This document shows positions 1-9,800 of a DNA stretch of 64,000 nt, piece by piece. A model generated the notes under the pieces. It searched no databases. It saw nothing but the letters and a program-made list of their open reading frames with translations, and was not told where the DNA came from. Location of the stretch: positions 62,001 to 126,000 of the forward strand of contig JACKBY010000003.1 of NCBI GenBank assembly GCA_020634335.1. Direction: 5' to 3'. How positions within the stretch are numbered: position 1 is the stretch's first letter; each line of letters begins with the position of its first letter. The translations under genes were made by a program, and so were the position numbers. This DNA is from Promineifilum sp. Its GTDB lineage: Bacteria > Chloroflexota > Anaerolineae > Promineifilales > Promineifilaceae.

Positions 1-287
1 CACAGACTGACGCGGAAGGCGGCGATGAGCGCCCGGTCGCCCAGCAGTTCGGCATACCAGCGCGTGCTGAAGCCGGCCCAGACGCCGACGTTGCGCGCGC
101 CGCTGAAGGAGTAGATGACCAGGACGATGATCGGCAGGTAGAGGAAGAGGAAGATGCCGATTGCCAGCCAGGTCAGAATGCGGCTGTTGAACGCCGCGCG
201 GGCGCGATCGCGTGATCGCGTGGGCGGGCGGTAGGGCACGCGCTGGCCGGACGGTTTCAAAGAGGATGAGGCGCTGGTCGTCGTCAT
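1..287 (-). CDS. potC: Polyamine-type ABC transporter permease, PotC/PotI-like (3' part beyond the window)
   Basis: Inner-membrane permease half of a spermidine/putrescine-type importer. The visible 95 codons start at an ATG that shares four bases (ATGA) with the stop of potB, so the two are translationally coupled. The N-terminus is basic and cytoplasmic, followed by one clear hydrophobic segment (LAIGIFLFLYLPIIVLVIYS) and the typical 'FSGARNVGVWAGFSTRWY' periplasmic stretch of PotC proteins. The EAA loop and remaining segments would lie before base 1. No substrate-binding potD is visible; it could follow potC outside the window. Family call is firm; the exact substrate is inferred. Confidence 0.85.
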   Translation of the reverse strand, partial: MTTTSASSSLKPSGQRVPYRPPTRSRDRARAAFNSRILTWLAIGIFLFLYLPIIVLVIYSFSGARNVGVWAGFSTRWYAELLGDRALIAAFRVSL

Positions 288-1651
288 TTGTCCACCCCCA
301 CGGTCATCTCGGCCGCGCGTTCGGATTCGGCCGAGACGCGGAAGTAGACCAGCGTGGCCGCCAGCATGACGGCCATCATGATGAAGCTGATGGCCGAGCC
401 GAACGGCCAGTCGCGCACGGTCATGAATTGCTGCTGCAACAGATTGCCCAGCAACGACACCTTGGCCCCACCCATCAGGTCGGGCGTCACATAGGCCCCC
501 AGCGAGGGGATGAAGACAATGATCGACCCGGCGATGATGCCCGGCAAGGTCAGCGGCAGCAGGATACGCCGAAAGCTTTGCCGGCGACCGGCATAGAGAT
601 CGGAGGCGGCCTCGAGCAGCGACCAGTTGACCTTCTCCAGATTGGTGTAGAGCGGCAGCACCATGAACGGCAGATAGCCGTAGAACAGGCCCAGCAGGAC
701 GGCCGGGAAGTTATAGAGCAACGGCAATTTCTGCGACGTGGCCGCGGCCAGCCAATCGAACAGCGGCGATACCCCGGCCAGACGCACGGCTTGCTCGTGG
801 AGGGTGATACTCCAGAAATTATTGATCAACCCCGAATCGCGCAGGATGAGCATCCAGGCGTAGGTGCGCACCAGAAAGTTGGTCCAGAAGGGGATCATGA
901 CCAGGAAGATGAGCACGGTGCGGCGATTGGCTGGTTGGCGAGCGATCCAGTAGGCGAACGGGTAGGCGAAGAGCAGGCAGATGGCCGTGTTGAGAAAGGC
1001 CAACCACAGGGAACGGCCAAAGATACGCAGGTAGATAAACTCACCATTGATGCGGCTGAAGATGCGGGCGTAATCATCGAACAGGGTTCGTGCGCTGCCA
1101 AAGTCGTAAGTGACGGTGCCCAGCCGCGTGCGCTCTCCCAGACTGACCACGAAGACGATTGCCAGGGGAATGAGAAAGAAAATGAGCAGCCAGTAGAACG
1201 ACGGGTAGGCGAGCGACCAGGCAGTGCGGCGCGTCAGCAGCAAAAATGTCAGGCCGCTGAGGCCGGCCAGCAGCACCGCGCCGTAGAACTCGCGGGCCAG
1301 ACTGTAGTAGGCGGCGGCGGCGACCAACGTGAGCAGAAGCGTCGCCAGGGCTAGCGGGCGTGCCCGGCGTGTCTCTCGCAGCAGCCCGATCCCGGCGGCG
1401 ATAGCAAGCGCCGCCAGCGCGCCATAGACGGCGTAGGCGACGACGGGCGACCATTGGGCCAGCGCCAGCTCCACAGCCAACGGTTGCCAGTTTATAATGT
1501 TGAAGGTTGCCCAGCGGAAGAGCAGGGAGAGCCAGAGGAGGGCCTGACCGAGGAAGACACAAGCGGCGGCCGACAGGAAAGGGTCGCGACCACGCTGCAT
1601 GGGAGTAGCGAGAGGGGATGGGCTCAGCCCGGTGTTATGCGCGGCAGCCAT
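284..1651 (-). CDS. potB: Polyamine-type ABC transporter permease, PotB/PotH-like, with extra N-terminal membrane domain
   Basis: 455 residues, second gene of the potA-potB-potC unit. The C-terminal ~300 residues are a normal PotB: a LLIFFLIPLAIVFVVSLG segment, repeated membrane helices and an EAA-type loop near 'LLEAASDLYAGRRQSFRRIL'. About 150 residues precede it, with four further predicted membrane segments that standard PotB (~280-300 aa) lacks. The start ATG is preceded by a strong GGAGGAG Shine-Dalgarno, which supports the long form. The extension may be a fused small membrane protein or a sensor; I do not recognise it. Import of polyamine or a related cation is inferred from family. 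Confidence 0.85.
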   Translation of the reverse strand: MAAAHNTGLSPSPLATPMQRGRDPFLSAAACVFLGQALLWLSLLFRWATFNIINWQPLAVELALAQWSPVVAYAVYGALAALAIAAGIGLLRETRRARPLALATLLLTLVAAAAYYSLAREFYGAVLLAGLSGLTFLLLTRRTAWSLAYPSFYWLLIFFLIPLAIVFVVSLGERTRLGTVTYDFGSARTLFDDYARIFSRINGEFIYLRIFGRSLWLAFLNTAICLLFAYPFAYWIARQPANRRTVLIFLVMIPFWTNFLVRTYAWMLILRDSGLINNFWSITLHEQAVRLAGVSPLFDWLAAATSQKLPLLYNFPAVLLGLFYGYLPFMVLPLYTNLEKVNWSLLEAASDLYAGRRQSFRRILLPLTLPGIIAGSIIVFIPSLGAYVTPDLMGGAKVSLLGNLLQQQFMTVRDWPFGSAISFIMMAVMLAATLVYFRVSAESERAAEMTVGVDK

Positions 1652-1740
1652 CGGCTCCTCCTGCTGTTGTGAAATCGGCGGCCGCCGGCGTGATATCTGC
1701 GAATGTTGGTGTGCATATCCATCCTCCGGGATATTCAGCT

Positions 1741-1812
1741 ACGGATATTTACGGACAAATCCCAAACAAACAATCATATTTCATGATCCGTACCGTCCGT
1801 TAAATCTGTCGC
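1741..1812. repeat. ATCCGT-type palindromic element between potA and potB
   Basis: The 172-bp gap between potA and potB is AT-richer than its surroundings and contains two copies of ACGGA in the left half (ACGGATATTTACGGAC) and two of TCCGT in the right half (GATCCGTACCGTCCGT), so the stretch can fold into one imperfect hairpin. Similar units recur in other gaps of this window. It may lower potBC expression relative to potA by RNA structure, but that is inference. Confidence 0.6.
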
Positions 1813-1823
1813 CATTTCTTCAT

Positions 1824-3029
1824 CTACTCGATCAGAATCTGCGCGTTTTCGGCTGCCCACTGCACGTAGACGTGGCTGCCCACGTCGAACGGCATGTCAT
1901 AGCGCGAGCCGTAGTTTTGCTGGCGCACAACCAGCGACGCCCCGCCTTCGAGCATGACGCGGAAGCGCGTGTCCGTGCCGATATAGAAGGCTTCTTCCAG
2001 CACCCCGTCGAGCACGACGTTCTCCGGCTCGGCCAGCAGGAACTCCTTCATATCGACTGCGCCGGGCAGCTTGGCCCCCAGGATGCGCGCCAGCTCCTCC
2101 GCTTCCAGCCCGCTCTCGGCTTTCAATACGTCCACCTCGCCTTGCGGGTAGAGGTTGATACGTTCCGGCCGGATGGTCAGCGTCACCGGCCGGCCGAGTT
2201 GCAGGTCATGACCTTCGTTGGCCGCCAACACCTTCACGCCGCCCTGCAAGGCGACCATCGGGTAATCCTCTTCCGTCTCCAGCCGGGCCACGGTCGCCGG
2301 CAGGAAATTCGTCTCGCCGATGAAGTCGGCCACGAAGCGATTGACCGGTTTCTCGTAGACCTCGTGGGGCGAGCCGACCTGTTGCAAGATGCCCTCGTTC
2401 ATGATGCCGATCCGGTCGGACATGGTCATGGCCTCTTCCTGGTCGTGGGTGACGTAGATGAAAGTGATGCCGACGTCGGACTGGATGTGCTTGAGTTCGA
2501 TCTGCATCGCCCGGCGCAGCTTCAGGTCGAGCGCGCCCAACGGCTCGTCGAGCAGCAGCACTTGCGGCCGGTTGACCAGCGCCCGCGCCAGAGCGACGCG
2601 TTGCTGTTGGCCGCCGGAGAGCTGTCGCGGCTTGCGCTCGGCCATCTGCGGCAGGCGCACCAACTCCAGCGCCTCGGCCACGCGTTGCTTGATGTCCGGC
2701 GCGGCCACTTTCTGCATCTCCAGCCCAAAAGCCACGTTCTGGGCCACGGTCATGTGGGGGAAGAGGGCGTAGTTCTGGAAGACGGTGTTGACCGGCCGTT
2801 GATGGGCGGGGATGCCCTCGACAGGTTGCCCGCCGATGAAGATGCGGCCGTCGGTCGGCTGCTCGAACCCGGCGATCATGCGCAGGGTCGTCGTTTTGCC
2901 GCAACCGCTGGGGCCGATGAGCGAAAAGAACTCGCCGTCGCGGACTTGCAGGGTGAGAGCATCGACGGCGACAGCATCGCCGAAGCGTTTGGTGACGTCC
3001 AGCAATTCCACGCGGAATGAATCTGTCAT
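1824..3029 (-). CDS. potA: Polyamine-type ABC transporter ATP-binding protein PotA
   Basis: Cytoplasmic ATPase of the importer, 401 residues, the first gene of the minus-strand operon. Walker A GPSGCGKTT is near residue 39, the ABC signature LSGGQQQRVALARAL near 140, and Walker B VLLLDEPLGALD directly after it, followed by the switch His in 'VTHDQEEAMTMSD'. A C-terminal TOBE-type regulatory region (from about residue 285) carries an insertion of roughly 50 residues (around 300-350), longer than in E. coli PotA (378 aa). Substrate cannot be read from the ATPase; polyamine is inferred from PotB/PotC similarity. Confidence 0.93.
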   Translation of the reverse strand: MTDSFRVELLDVTKRFGDAVAVDALTLQVRDGEFFSLIGPSGCGKTTTLRMIAGFEQPTDGRIFIGGQPVEGIPAHQRPVNTVFQNYALFPHMTVAQNVAFGLEMQKVAAPDIKQRVAEALELVRLPQMAERKPRQLSGGQQQRVALARALVNRPQVLLLDEPLGALDLKLRRAMQIELKHIQSDVGITFIYVTHDQEEAMTMSDRIGIMNEGILQQVGSPHEVYEKPVNRFVADFIGETNFLPATVARLETEEDYPMVALQGGVKVLAANEGHDLQLGRPVTLTIRPERINLYPQGEVDVLKAESGLEAEELARILGAKLPGAVDMKEFLLAEPENVVLDGVLEEAFYIGTDTRFRVMLEGGASLVVRQQNYGSRYDMPFDVGSHVYVQWAAENAQILIE

Positions 3030-3240
3030 AGCTGTTTCCTGGACCTCAGAGGTTGGCGAACGGAACTTCGCGAAAGCCTCTGGAGGCCGGGTATTTCATG
3101 CGAAAAAAAAGCCCGGCCCCGATCACCTCTCGGTAACCAATGCCAGAACCTTGCATCGTCGGTATTCGCCGCCATCCACCTGGCGCTCGGTAATGAACAA
3201 TTCGTCCACAGGTGGCTTGCGCGCTTGAAATGACCACACT

Positions 3241-3269
3241 ACCATACTACGATTAAGCTAAATTGACAA
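3241..3269 (-). promoter_or_regulatory. Possible potA promoter
   Basis: On the minus strand TTGTCA (3269-3264), a 17-bp spacer and TATGGT (3246-3241) form a moderate sigma-70-like promoter. It would give a ~200-nt potA leader. The leader contains two potential stems: GGCCGGG (3085-3091) with CCCGGCC (3112-3118), whose loop holds eight T on the minus strand, and CAGAGG/CCTCTG around 3046-3081. A plus-strand TTGACA (3263-3268) overlaps but has no matching -10. Confidence 0.35.
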
Positions 3270-3273
3270 TTCC

Positions 3274-3308
3274 AGAAACCGGATTTCTTCTCGGAAAACC
3301 CGGTTTCT
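3274..3308. repeat. AGAAACCGG hairpin repeat, copy 1 (upstream of the aldehyde oxidoreductase)
   Basis: AGAAACCGG (3274-3282) and CCGGTTTCT (3300-3308) are perfect 9-bp inverted arms around a 17-nt centre that itself contains TTCT and GAAA. It abuts the AAGGAG ribosome site of the next gene. Related 31-35-bp elements lie at 8341-8371 and 61461-61494. Confidence 0.7.
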
Positions 3309-3321
3309 AAGGAGCGCCACC

Positions 3322-5283
3322 ATGCGACACGGATTCACCGGCAAAGTGCTGCACGTCGATCTGACTCGGCATCAGTTAACAATCGAGGAGCCGGACGAGG
3401 CCTTCTACCGGCTTTATCCGGGCGGCAGCCTGATGGGCCTCTATTACCTGTGGCACAACACGCCGCCGGGCATCGACGCCCTCGATCCGCGCAACACCCT
3501 GACCTTTGCGCTCAGTGCGCCGACGGGCCTGCCGGTCAGCGGCCAGAGCCGCTGCACCGCCACCTGCAAGTCACCGACGACCCAGGGCGTGGCCGACAGT
3601 CAGGCCGGCGGTTTTTGGCCGGCCGAGCTGAAGTTTGCCGGCTTCGATGCCATCGTCATCCGCGGCGCGTCGGCCACACCAGTCTACCTATGGATTCACA
3701 ACGGCGAAGCCGAGTTGCGGGATGCCGCGCACCTGTGGGGCCACTTCACCCACGACGTGGACACGATGCTGAAACACGAATTGGGCGACGCCAAGATCGA
3801 GATCGCCCAGATCGGCCCGGCAGGCGAGAAGCTGTCGATGTTTGCCGCCGTCATGAGCATGAGCAATCGCGCCTGGGGTCGCACGGGAATCGGTGCGGTG
3901 ATGGGCAGCAAAAACCTCAGAGCCATCGCCGTGCGCGGCACGCAGCAACCGCAACCAGCCGATAAGAAGGCTGTCGTGGCTCTCTCGCGTCGCGGGCCTA
4001 AGCTGATGCCCGAACGTCGCGACGTGGAAAGCCTGGGCCGCTACGGCACGGCCGACGCCGTCATGGGCCAGGAGGGTGCCGGCGGGCTGCCCACCCGAAA
4101 CTGGGACAGCGGGGTGATGGACATTGCCGCCGCCGAGGCCATCAGCGGCGAGCGTCTCTATCTGGACCTGTTGCGCGGCGCGGCCGACGGCGCGCAGGAC
4201 AAGCTCGGCCGCGACACTTGCTACGCCTGTATCGTGCGCTGCAAGCGCGTGGTGGAGGCGGAGTATCGCGACAACCTCATCGCGCCTGCCTATGGTGGGC
4301 CGGAGTACGAGACGATCTCTACGTTCGGTTCCTACTGCGGCGTGAGCGATCTGCATGCGATCAGCTATGCGAATCAACTTTGCAATATGTATGGCGTCGA
4401 TTCCATCTCCTGTGGGGCGACGCTGTCGTGGGCCATGGAATGCTTCGAGCAGGGTGTTCTTACGCTGGAAGATACCGATGGCATCGCTCTTAACTATGGC
4501 GATGCCGAGGCGATGATCGCCATGCTGGAGAAGACGCTGCGGCGCGAGGGCCTCGGTGACGTGTTGGCCGAGGGCTCGGCGCGGGCGGCCGAGCGGCTGG
4601 GCAGGGGCCACGACTACGTGCTGACTGTCAAGGGGCAGGAGATTCCAGCCCACATGCCCCACGTCAAGCGCAGCCTGGGCCTTATCTACGCCGTCAACCC
4701 GTTCGGGGCCGATCACCAGAGCAGCGAGCATGATCCGATGTACCACCCAAAACTATACGAAGGAAAGCCGGAAGCGCCGGGCTACAAGCGCTACCTGGCC
4801 CAAATCGGCCTGACGACGCCCACCGCCCCCAAGGCCATGAACCCGGAGAAGGTCGAGTTCGCCTTACTGACGCAGTACAACTACAGCGCCGCCGACGTGC
4901 TGGGCTATTGCCAGTTCGTCTTCGGCCCTTCGTGGCAGCTCTATGGGCCGCAGGACATGGCCGACCTGCTGGCCGCGGCCACAGGCTGGGACATGGATGT
5001 GGACGACGTGCAGGCGATTGGCCGCCGCCGTCTGAATCTGATGCGCGCCTACAACGCCCGCGAGGGATTGACCCGCGACCACGATACGCTGCCCAAGAAG
5101 CTGTTTACCCACCCGCTCAGCGGCGGCCGGACGGACGGCATGACCCTTGACGCGGCTGAGCTAGACATGGCCCTCACTATGTACTTCGAGTTGGCCGGCT
5201 GGGACGTGGAGACGGGCACGCCGCGCCGGGCGACGCTGGAAGAGGTGGGTTTGGGGTGGGTGGCGGATGAGCTGGCCTTGTAA
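3322..5283 (+). CDS. aor: Aldehyde:ferredoxin oxidoreductase (tungsten enzyme, AOR family)
   Basis: Cytoplasmic enzyme that interconverts aldehydes and carboxylic acids using ferredoxin and a tungsten bis-pterin cofactor. 653 residues, close to the family's usual 600-650. The N-terminus (GKVLHVDLTRHQLTIEEP) matches the AOR N-domain, and the [4Fe-4S] ligands appear as C300-x2-C303-x3-C307 with the distal Cys at 530 (LGYC). 'RCTATCKSP', 'GRTGIGAVMGSKNLRAIAVRG' and 'CGVSDLHAISYANQL' are further family landmarks. AAGGAG sits 7 nt before the ATG. It stands alone, with no pterin genes beside it. Physiological substrate is not readable; detoxifying or using amino-acid-derived aldehydes is typical. 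Confidence 0.93.
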   Translation: MRHGFTGKVLHVDLTRHQLTIEEPDEAFYRLYPGGSLMGLYYLWHNTPPGIDALDPRNTLTFALSAPTGLPVSGQSRCTATCKSPTTQGVADSQAGGFWPAELKFAGFDAIVIRGASATPVYLWIHNGEAELRDAAHLWGHFTHDVDTMLKHELGDAKIEIAQIGPAGEKLSMFAAVMSMSNRAWGRTGIGAVMGSKNLRAIAVRGTQQPQPADKKAVVALSRRGPKLMPERRDVESLGRYGTADAVMGQEGAGGLPTRNWDSGVMDIAAAEAISGERLYLDLLRGAADGAQDKLGRDTCYACIVRCKRVVEAEYRDNLIAPAYGGPEYETISTFGSYCGVSDLHAISYANQLCNMYGVDSISCGATLSWAMECFEQGVLTLEDTDGIALNYGDAEAMIAMLEKTLRREGLGDVLAEGSARAAERLGRGHDYVLTVKGQEIPAHMPHVKRSLGLIYAVNPFGADHQSSEHDPMYHPKLYEGKPEAPGYKRYLAQIGLTTPTAPKAMNPEKVEFALLTQYNYSAADVLGYCQFVFGPSWQLYGPQDMADLLAAATGWDMDVDDVQAIGRRRLNLMRAYNAREGLTRDHDTLPKKLFTHPLSGGRTDGMTLDAAELDMALTMYFELAGWDVETGTPRRATLEEVGLGWVADELAL

Positions 5284-5405
5284 GGCAAGCTCAGGGGGCC
5301 AAACCACAGAGACACGGGGCGGAGCGCGTGCAGATAGGGCTCGATACCCTGGTAGCTTAACCCGTCCCGTGTGCGTCCTGGTCTCGCCAGCCGGACAGCT
5401 TGCCT
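5283..5405. repeat. Gap with 9-bp inverted repeat ends (5284-5547)
   Basis: AGGCAAGCT (5283-5291, beginning inside the stop codon of the oxidoreductase) is repeated in inverted form as AGCTTGCCT (5397-5405), enclosing ~105 bp without a convincing ORF. Downstream, to 5547, an ATCCACAGATCGGATT stretch resembles the degenerate ATCCGT-type repeats. No tRNA or clear promoter was seen. Confidence 0.4.
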
Positions 5406-5547
5406 CGCTGTGGCATAACCATTGCTGGTTGCGTCTCACAGACGAACTATCCACAGATCGGATTGCGCGGATTTCCGGAGAAAACTTTGCGGAATTTGTG
5501 TTATCTTAAACAGTTCCATCTATCCGGCGCTCGTTGAGGAGGACCCA

Positions 5548-6771
5548 ATGCACCTCGTACCCGATTCCTGGAAAGAGCGCGCCCAGCGCCTGCAGCCCGA
5601 TCTGGATGAGACGGCCGTTCAGGCCCAGCTCATTACCATCTTCCCGACGGCCGCCTCCATTGCGATTGGGATTGTCCTGGTGACTCTCTCGTTTATCGCC
5701 GGCTTGCCTTCCATCGCCTATGCTTTTCTCGCGGTTTCAGTCTCCCAGGCCATATCTTTCATTATCGGTTCTGCCAGGCCCCAATTTACGATCCACGCCC
5801 TGTTCGGCTTTGCGCTGGTGGGCATCGGGGCCAACTTCTATATCCATGCGGTGTCCGGTGGCTTCACTTCCGGGCTATGGTCGCTCGCCTGGCTGATGAT
5901 CGTGCCGCTGGCTATCTACTTCGTCGGCGGCCAACGGATTGGTGCATTCGCGCTTCTGCTGGCGATGGGGGCGCTTATCGCCGCCGTCTTGTTCGAAAAG
6001 CGTTTTGCGGCGTCGCCGGTGGTAATTCCCATATGGCTGATACTAGTCCACAATTTCATCACCCTGAGCAGTGTGCTGCTGATGGGTTACATTTGGGCCG
6101 ATTTTCTGATAAGCCAACTGGAGCTTGCGCGACGGCAGGCAGACGCCCTTCTTCTCAATGTATTGCCCAAGTCGATTGCCGCCCGCCTGAAGGCCGGTGA
6201 GGCGACTATCGCCGACCGCTACGACTCTGTGACCGTCCTGTTTGCCGACATTGTCGACTTTACGACGATGAGTTCGGCCGCGGATCCGGTCGACGTGGTT
6301 AACAAACTCAACGAAATTTTCTCCGACTTTGACGAATTGGCCGCCCAATACGGTCTGGAAAAGATCAAGACCATAGGAGACGCCTATATGGTGGCCGGCG
6401 GATTGCCGGAGCCGCGCGACGATCATGTCGAAGCGGTGGCGGCCTTCGCCGTGGATGTAGTCGACATCATCGGCCGTCACCAGTCTTGGACCGACGAGCC
6501 GATTCGCCTGCGCGTGGGCATCAACACCGGGCCGATCGTGGCCGGGGTCATTGGCCGGCAGAAGTTCATCTATGATCTATGGGGCGACGCGGTCAACGTC
6601 GCCAGTCGCATGGAGTCGAACGGGCTGGCGAACCAGATTCAGGTGACTGCGGCCGTCAGGGAGCGGCTGGACGGCCGCTATGTCTTTGATGAGCGAGAAC
6701 CTATTTTCGTTAAGGGCAAAGGTCAGATGATCACGTACTTGCTAAGCCCCATACCCACTACGCCGGCATGA
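5548..6771 (+). CDS. Membrane-bound class III adenylate cyclase
   Basis: Makes cAMP from ATP. 407 residues from the ATG at 5548, chosen because GAGGAGG lies just before it; a longer reading frame upstream has no ribosome site. Residues ~30-190 hold about six membrane helices without a recognisable sensor domain. The cyclase domain (~205-400) has metal ligands D234 (FAD) and D278 (IGD), adenine-selecting K274 and D343 (IYDLWGD), and transition-state N350 and R354, all that a homodimeric adenylate cyclase needs. The gene ends 30 bp from the end of an opposing second cyclase gene. The signal sensed is unknown. Confidence 0.88.
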   Translation: MHLVPDSWKERAQRLQPDLDETAVQAQLITIFPTAASIAIGIVLVTLSFIAGLPSIAYAFLAVSVSQAISFIIGSARPQFTIHALFGFALVGIGANFYIHAVSGGFTSGLWSLAWLMIVPLAIYFVGGQRIGAFALLLAMGALIAAVLFEKRFAASPVVIPIWLILVHNFITLSSVLLMGYIWADFLISQLELARRQADALLLNVLPKSIAARLKAGEATIADRYDSVTVLFADIVDFTTMSSAADPVDVVNKLNEIFSDFDELAAQYGLEKIKTIGDAYMVAGGLPEPRDDHVEAVAAFAVDVVDIIGRHQSWTDEPIRLRVGINTGPIVAGVIGRQKFIYDLWGDAVNVASRMESNGLANQIQVTAAVRERLDGRYVFDEREPIFVKGKGQMITYLLSPIPTTPA

Positions 6772-6801
6772 TGCCGGCCCTTGCAGACCTGTGTAGCTAC
6801 C

Positions 6802-9800
6802 CTACCATTTGCCGTCCAGAATCTCCTGGACGACCGTATCAAAATCCAGCCCCGTGCCGGCGGCCAGCGCGGGGTCTACCCTGGCCGCATCCCATTCCAC
6901 GGCGGCCAGAACCTCCGCGATGCCGGTTTGCTTCTGCTGGGGCGTGCCGGGATGGGCACGGACAAGGCCAATCAACGCCAGGGCACGCTCGGTTTCGCCC
7001 TGTCTGACCAAAACATCGGCCAGGGGCACCATGGCCGCCAGTTGCAGCGGCACCGCGCCTACTTGCTGCGCCAGACGGACACATTCGCGGGCATAATGAC
7101 GGCTGGCATCCAGTTCGCCCAGCGAGGCGTAGGCGTCGGCCAGATTATGGGCATTGATAGCCATCCGGTCGATCATTCCCATTTCCTCGCCGGTTTTCAG
7201 CGAGGCGAGGTAATGGTCGACGGCTCCACGCCAATCCCCGGCGTATTGCTTGGTCGCCCCGATGTTGGACTCTATGATCGACTCCTGGTAGCGATTGCCC
7301 GACTGCCGCGCCAAAGCCAGGCAGAGTTCGAAGTGGCGCAGCGATCCCTCGAAATCCTTGCCCAGTCCGGCGATGATGCCCAACGTTTGTGTCGCGCCTG
7401 TTTCCAGGGCGATGTCGGCCATGTCGCGTCCTATCTGTCGCGCCTCGGCGGCATGCCGCTCGGCCGCGTCCAGATTCCCGTCTTGCCATTCCTGGGTTGA
7501 CAGAGCGACGAGAACGCGCGCCAGCGTCTGGCCGCCGGACAGACGCGCCAAGTTCAACGCTTCTTCCAGGAGCCGCCCCGCCTCCTCGGTACGACCGACG
7601 CTGGCAGCGGCCGGGGCCAACCGGCTCAGTGCTTCCGCTTGGGCTGGGATGTCACCGCTCTGTCGCGCCAGAGCCAGCGCTCGCCCCAGAGCTTGCTCCA
7701 CGGTCGGGAAGTCACTCAACCGGAGAGCGGCATCGCCTAATTTCAGATAATGGGGCAGCGACTCGCTGGGCGGCGCGCCACTCTGCGCGCGCAATGCCAG
7801 CGCGCGCTCGAACCCCTCGCGCGCGGCGCGAAAGGTGCTCGTGCGCATGGCTTGTTCGCCCGACCGGTGCTGGTAATCGGCCGCGCGAGCGAACTCGCCG
7901 GCCTGGGTATAATGCTCGGCGATCAGCCCCAGGTATTCGCCGATGCGCTCGCCCGCGTGCTGCTCCAGCCATCGGGCGACCTTGCCGTGGAACTCAGCCC
8001 GATATTTGAGCAAGACGGTCTCATAGGCCACGTCGCGCAACAGGGCGTGTTTGAAGATGTACTCATCGACCCCCGTGAAGGACGAGCGCTCGCGCCGGAA
8101 GATCAGCTCGCGATTGCGGGCCGATTCGAGCGTATCCTCTAAACCGGTGCGCCCACTGTCCATCAACTCGGCCACGGCATCATCCCAAAACAGGCGGCCG
8201 ACGACAGACGCCCGCTGGAGCGTTTCGCGTTCCGACTGGGGCAGGCCGTCCAGTCTGGCCTGTAGCAGGCCGGTCAGCGTGGCCGGAACTTGCAGCCCGC
8301 CCAGTCTCTGGTCCTGCACCCGCCACACTTCGCCCACGCGAGAAACCGGGCTTCCCGGAAATTCGTTTTCTATCATCTCAAGCCCTGATCCGTCATGTCT
8401 TGTTTCTCTTTCGATCACCCCCTGGTCGATCAGCATCTTGACCAGTTCTTCCACGTAAAACGGGTTACCCTCGGCCGTGTCGACGATCAGATCGCCTAAG
8501 GCATCGGGCAGGCTCGCCACGTTGCGCAGGATTTCACCCACCAGCGCCCGGCTTGCCGGCCTCGATAACGGCGCCAGAACGATGCGCCGGAACGCGGCCT
8601 GCTCCTCGCCCCACAAGGGCCGGCGCTCGAACAGGCTGGGCCGGGCCAGGGCCAGGATCAGCAATCGCGCCTGGGGAATGGCCGCGGCCAGATAGAGAGC
8701 CAGATCGAGCGACGCATCGTCGGCCCAGTGAACGTCCTCCAGAAAGATGATGACTGACCTGGTCCCGGCCAATGACCGGAAGTAGTGTGTCAGATGGGCG
8801 CGAGCGATGGTGCCGAACTCGGCGCTATTGAGCAGACCAACAACGGCCGGGCTGGCTGAGAAATCGAATCCCAACCAGTGCCCAACGATGTCGGCCCGCT
8901 CCGGTTCCAGGATACCGGCCGCGCCGGCGCGGAACTTTTCCAGCGCTACTGTGGCGGAATCGTTATCCCGAATGTCGAAGCGAAAGGCAAACAGATCGCG
9001 AAACAGGCTGAAGGGGACGTGGCGGGTATTGGGGGTGCTGCGGCCTTTGAAATACAGGATTCGCTCGGGCCGCAGCTCCAGCCAGTTTTCGAACTCGTAC
9101 AGCAGCCGGCTCTTGCCTACGCCTGCCTCGCCGATGACGATCGCTACCTGGGTTTCGGCGTCATCGGCCGCGGTGATGTAGACGTTTTCCAGGGCCAGCA
9201 GTTCCGCGTCGCGGCCGATCATTCGCGTCTCGATGCCCTCGACGCCGCGCGTTCCCAGGCGGAAAGCGCGTGGTTTGGCCCGCTTGACGACGTAGGCCTG
9301 CACGGGTTCGGTCTTGCCTTTGACGATGAACGGTTCCTGTGCGACTACGTCGAAGATGCCGCGGACATGGCGATAGGTGTCGTGGGAGATAAGGACGTGG
9401 CCGACCGGCGCGGCATGTTCCAGCCGGCTGGCCAGGTTGACGGCGTCGCCCATCGCGGTGAGTTCGCCCGTCGTGCCCACGCTGCCCAGCACCACCGGTC
9501 CGGTGTTAATCCCGATGCGTAAGGCGAGGGGCGCGTTGTGGGTCTTGCAAAAGGCATCGATAGCCGTCTGCATCGCCAGCCCGGCGCGCACGGCCATCTC
9601 CGGGTCGTCTTCGCGGCCCGCGTCGGCGCCCCACAAGGCCATGACGGCATCACCAATGTGCTTGTCAATATGGCCGCCGTGGGCGGTGATAGCCCGATCA
9701 ACCAGCGTCCACAGATCGTTCATGATCCCGGCCACCACTTCGGCATCCATCATCTCCGAGAGGGCGGTGAAACCGAACACGTCGGCGAAGAGAACGGTCG

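Noticed and set aside
1599..3020. 473-residue plus-strand frame
   Set aside because: Runs antisense through potA, which has complete ABC motifs.
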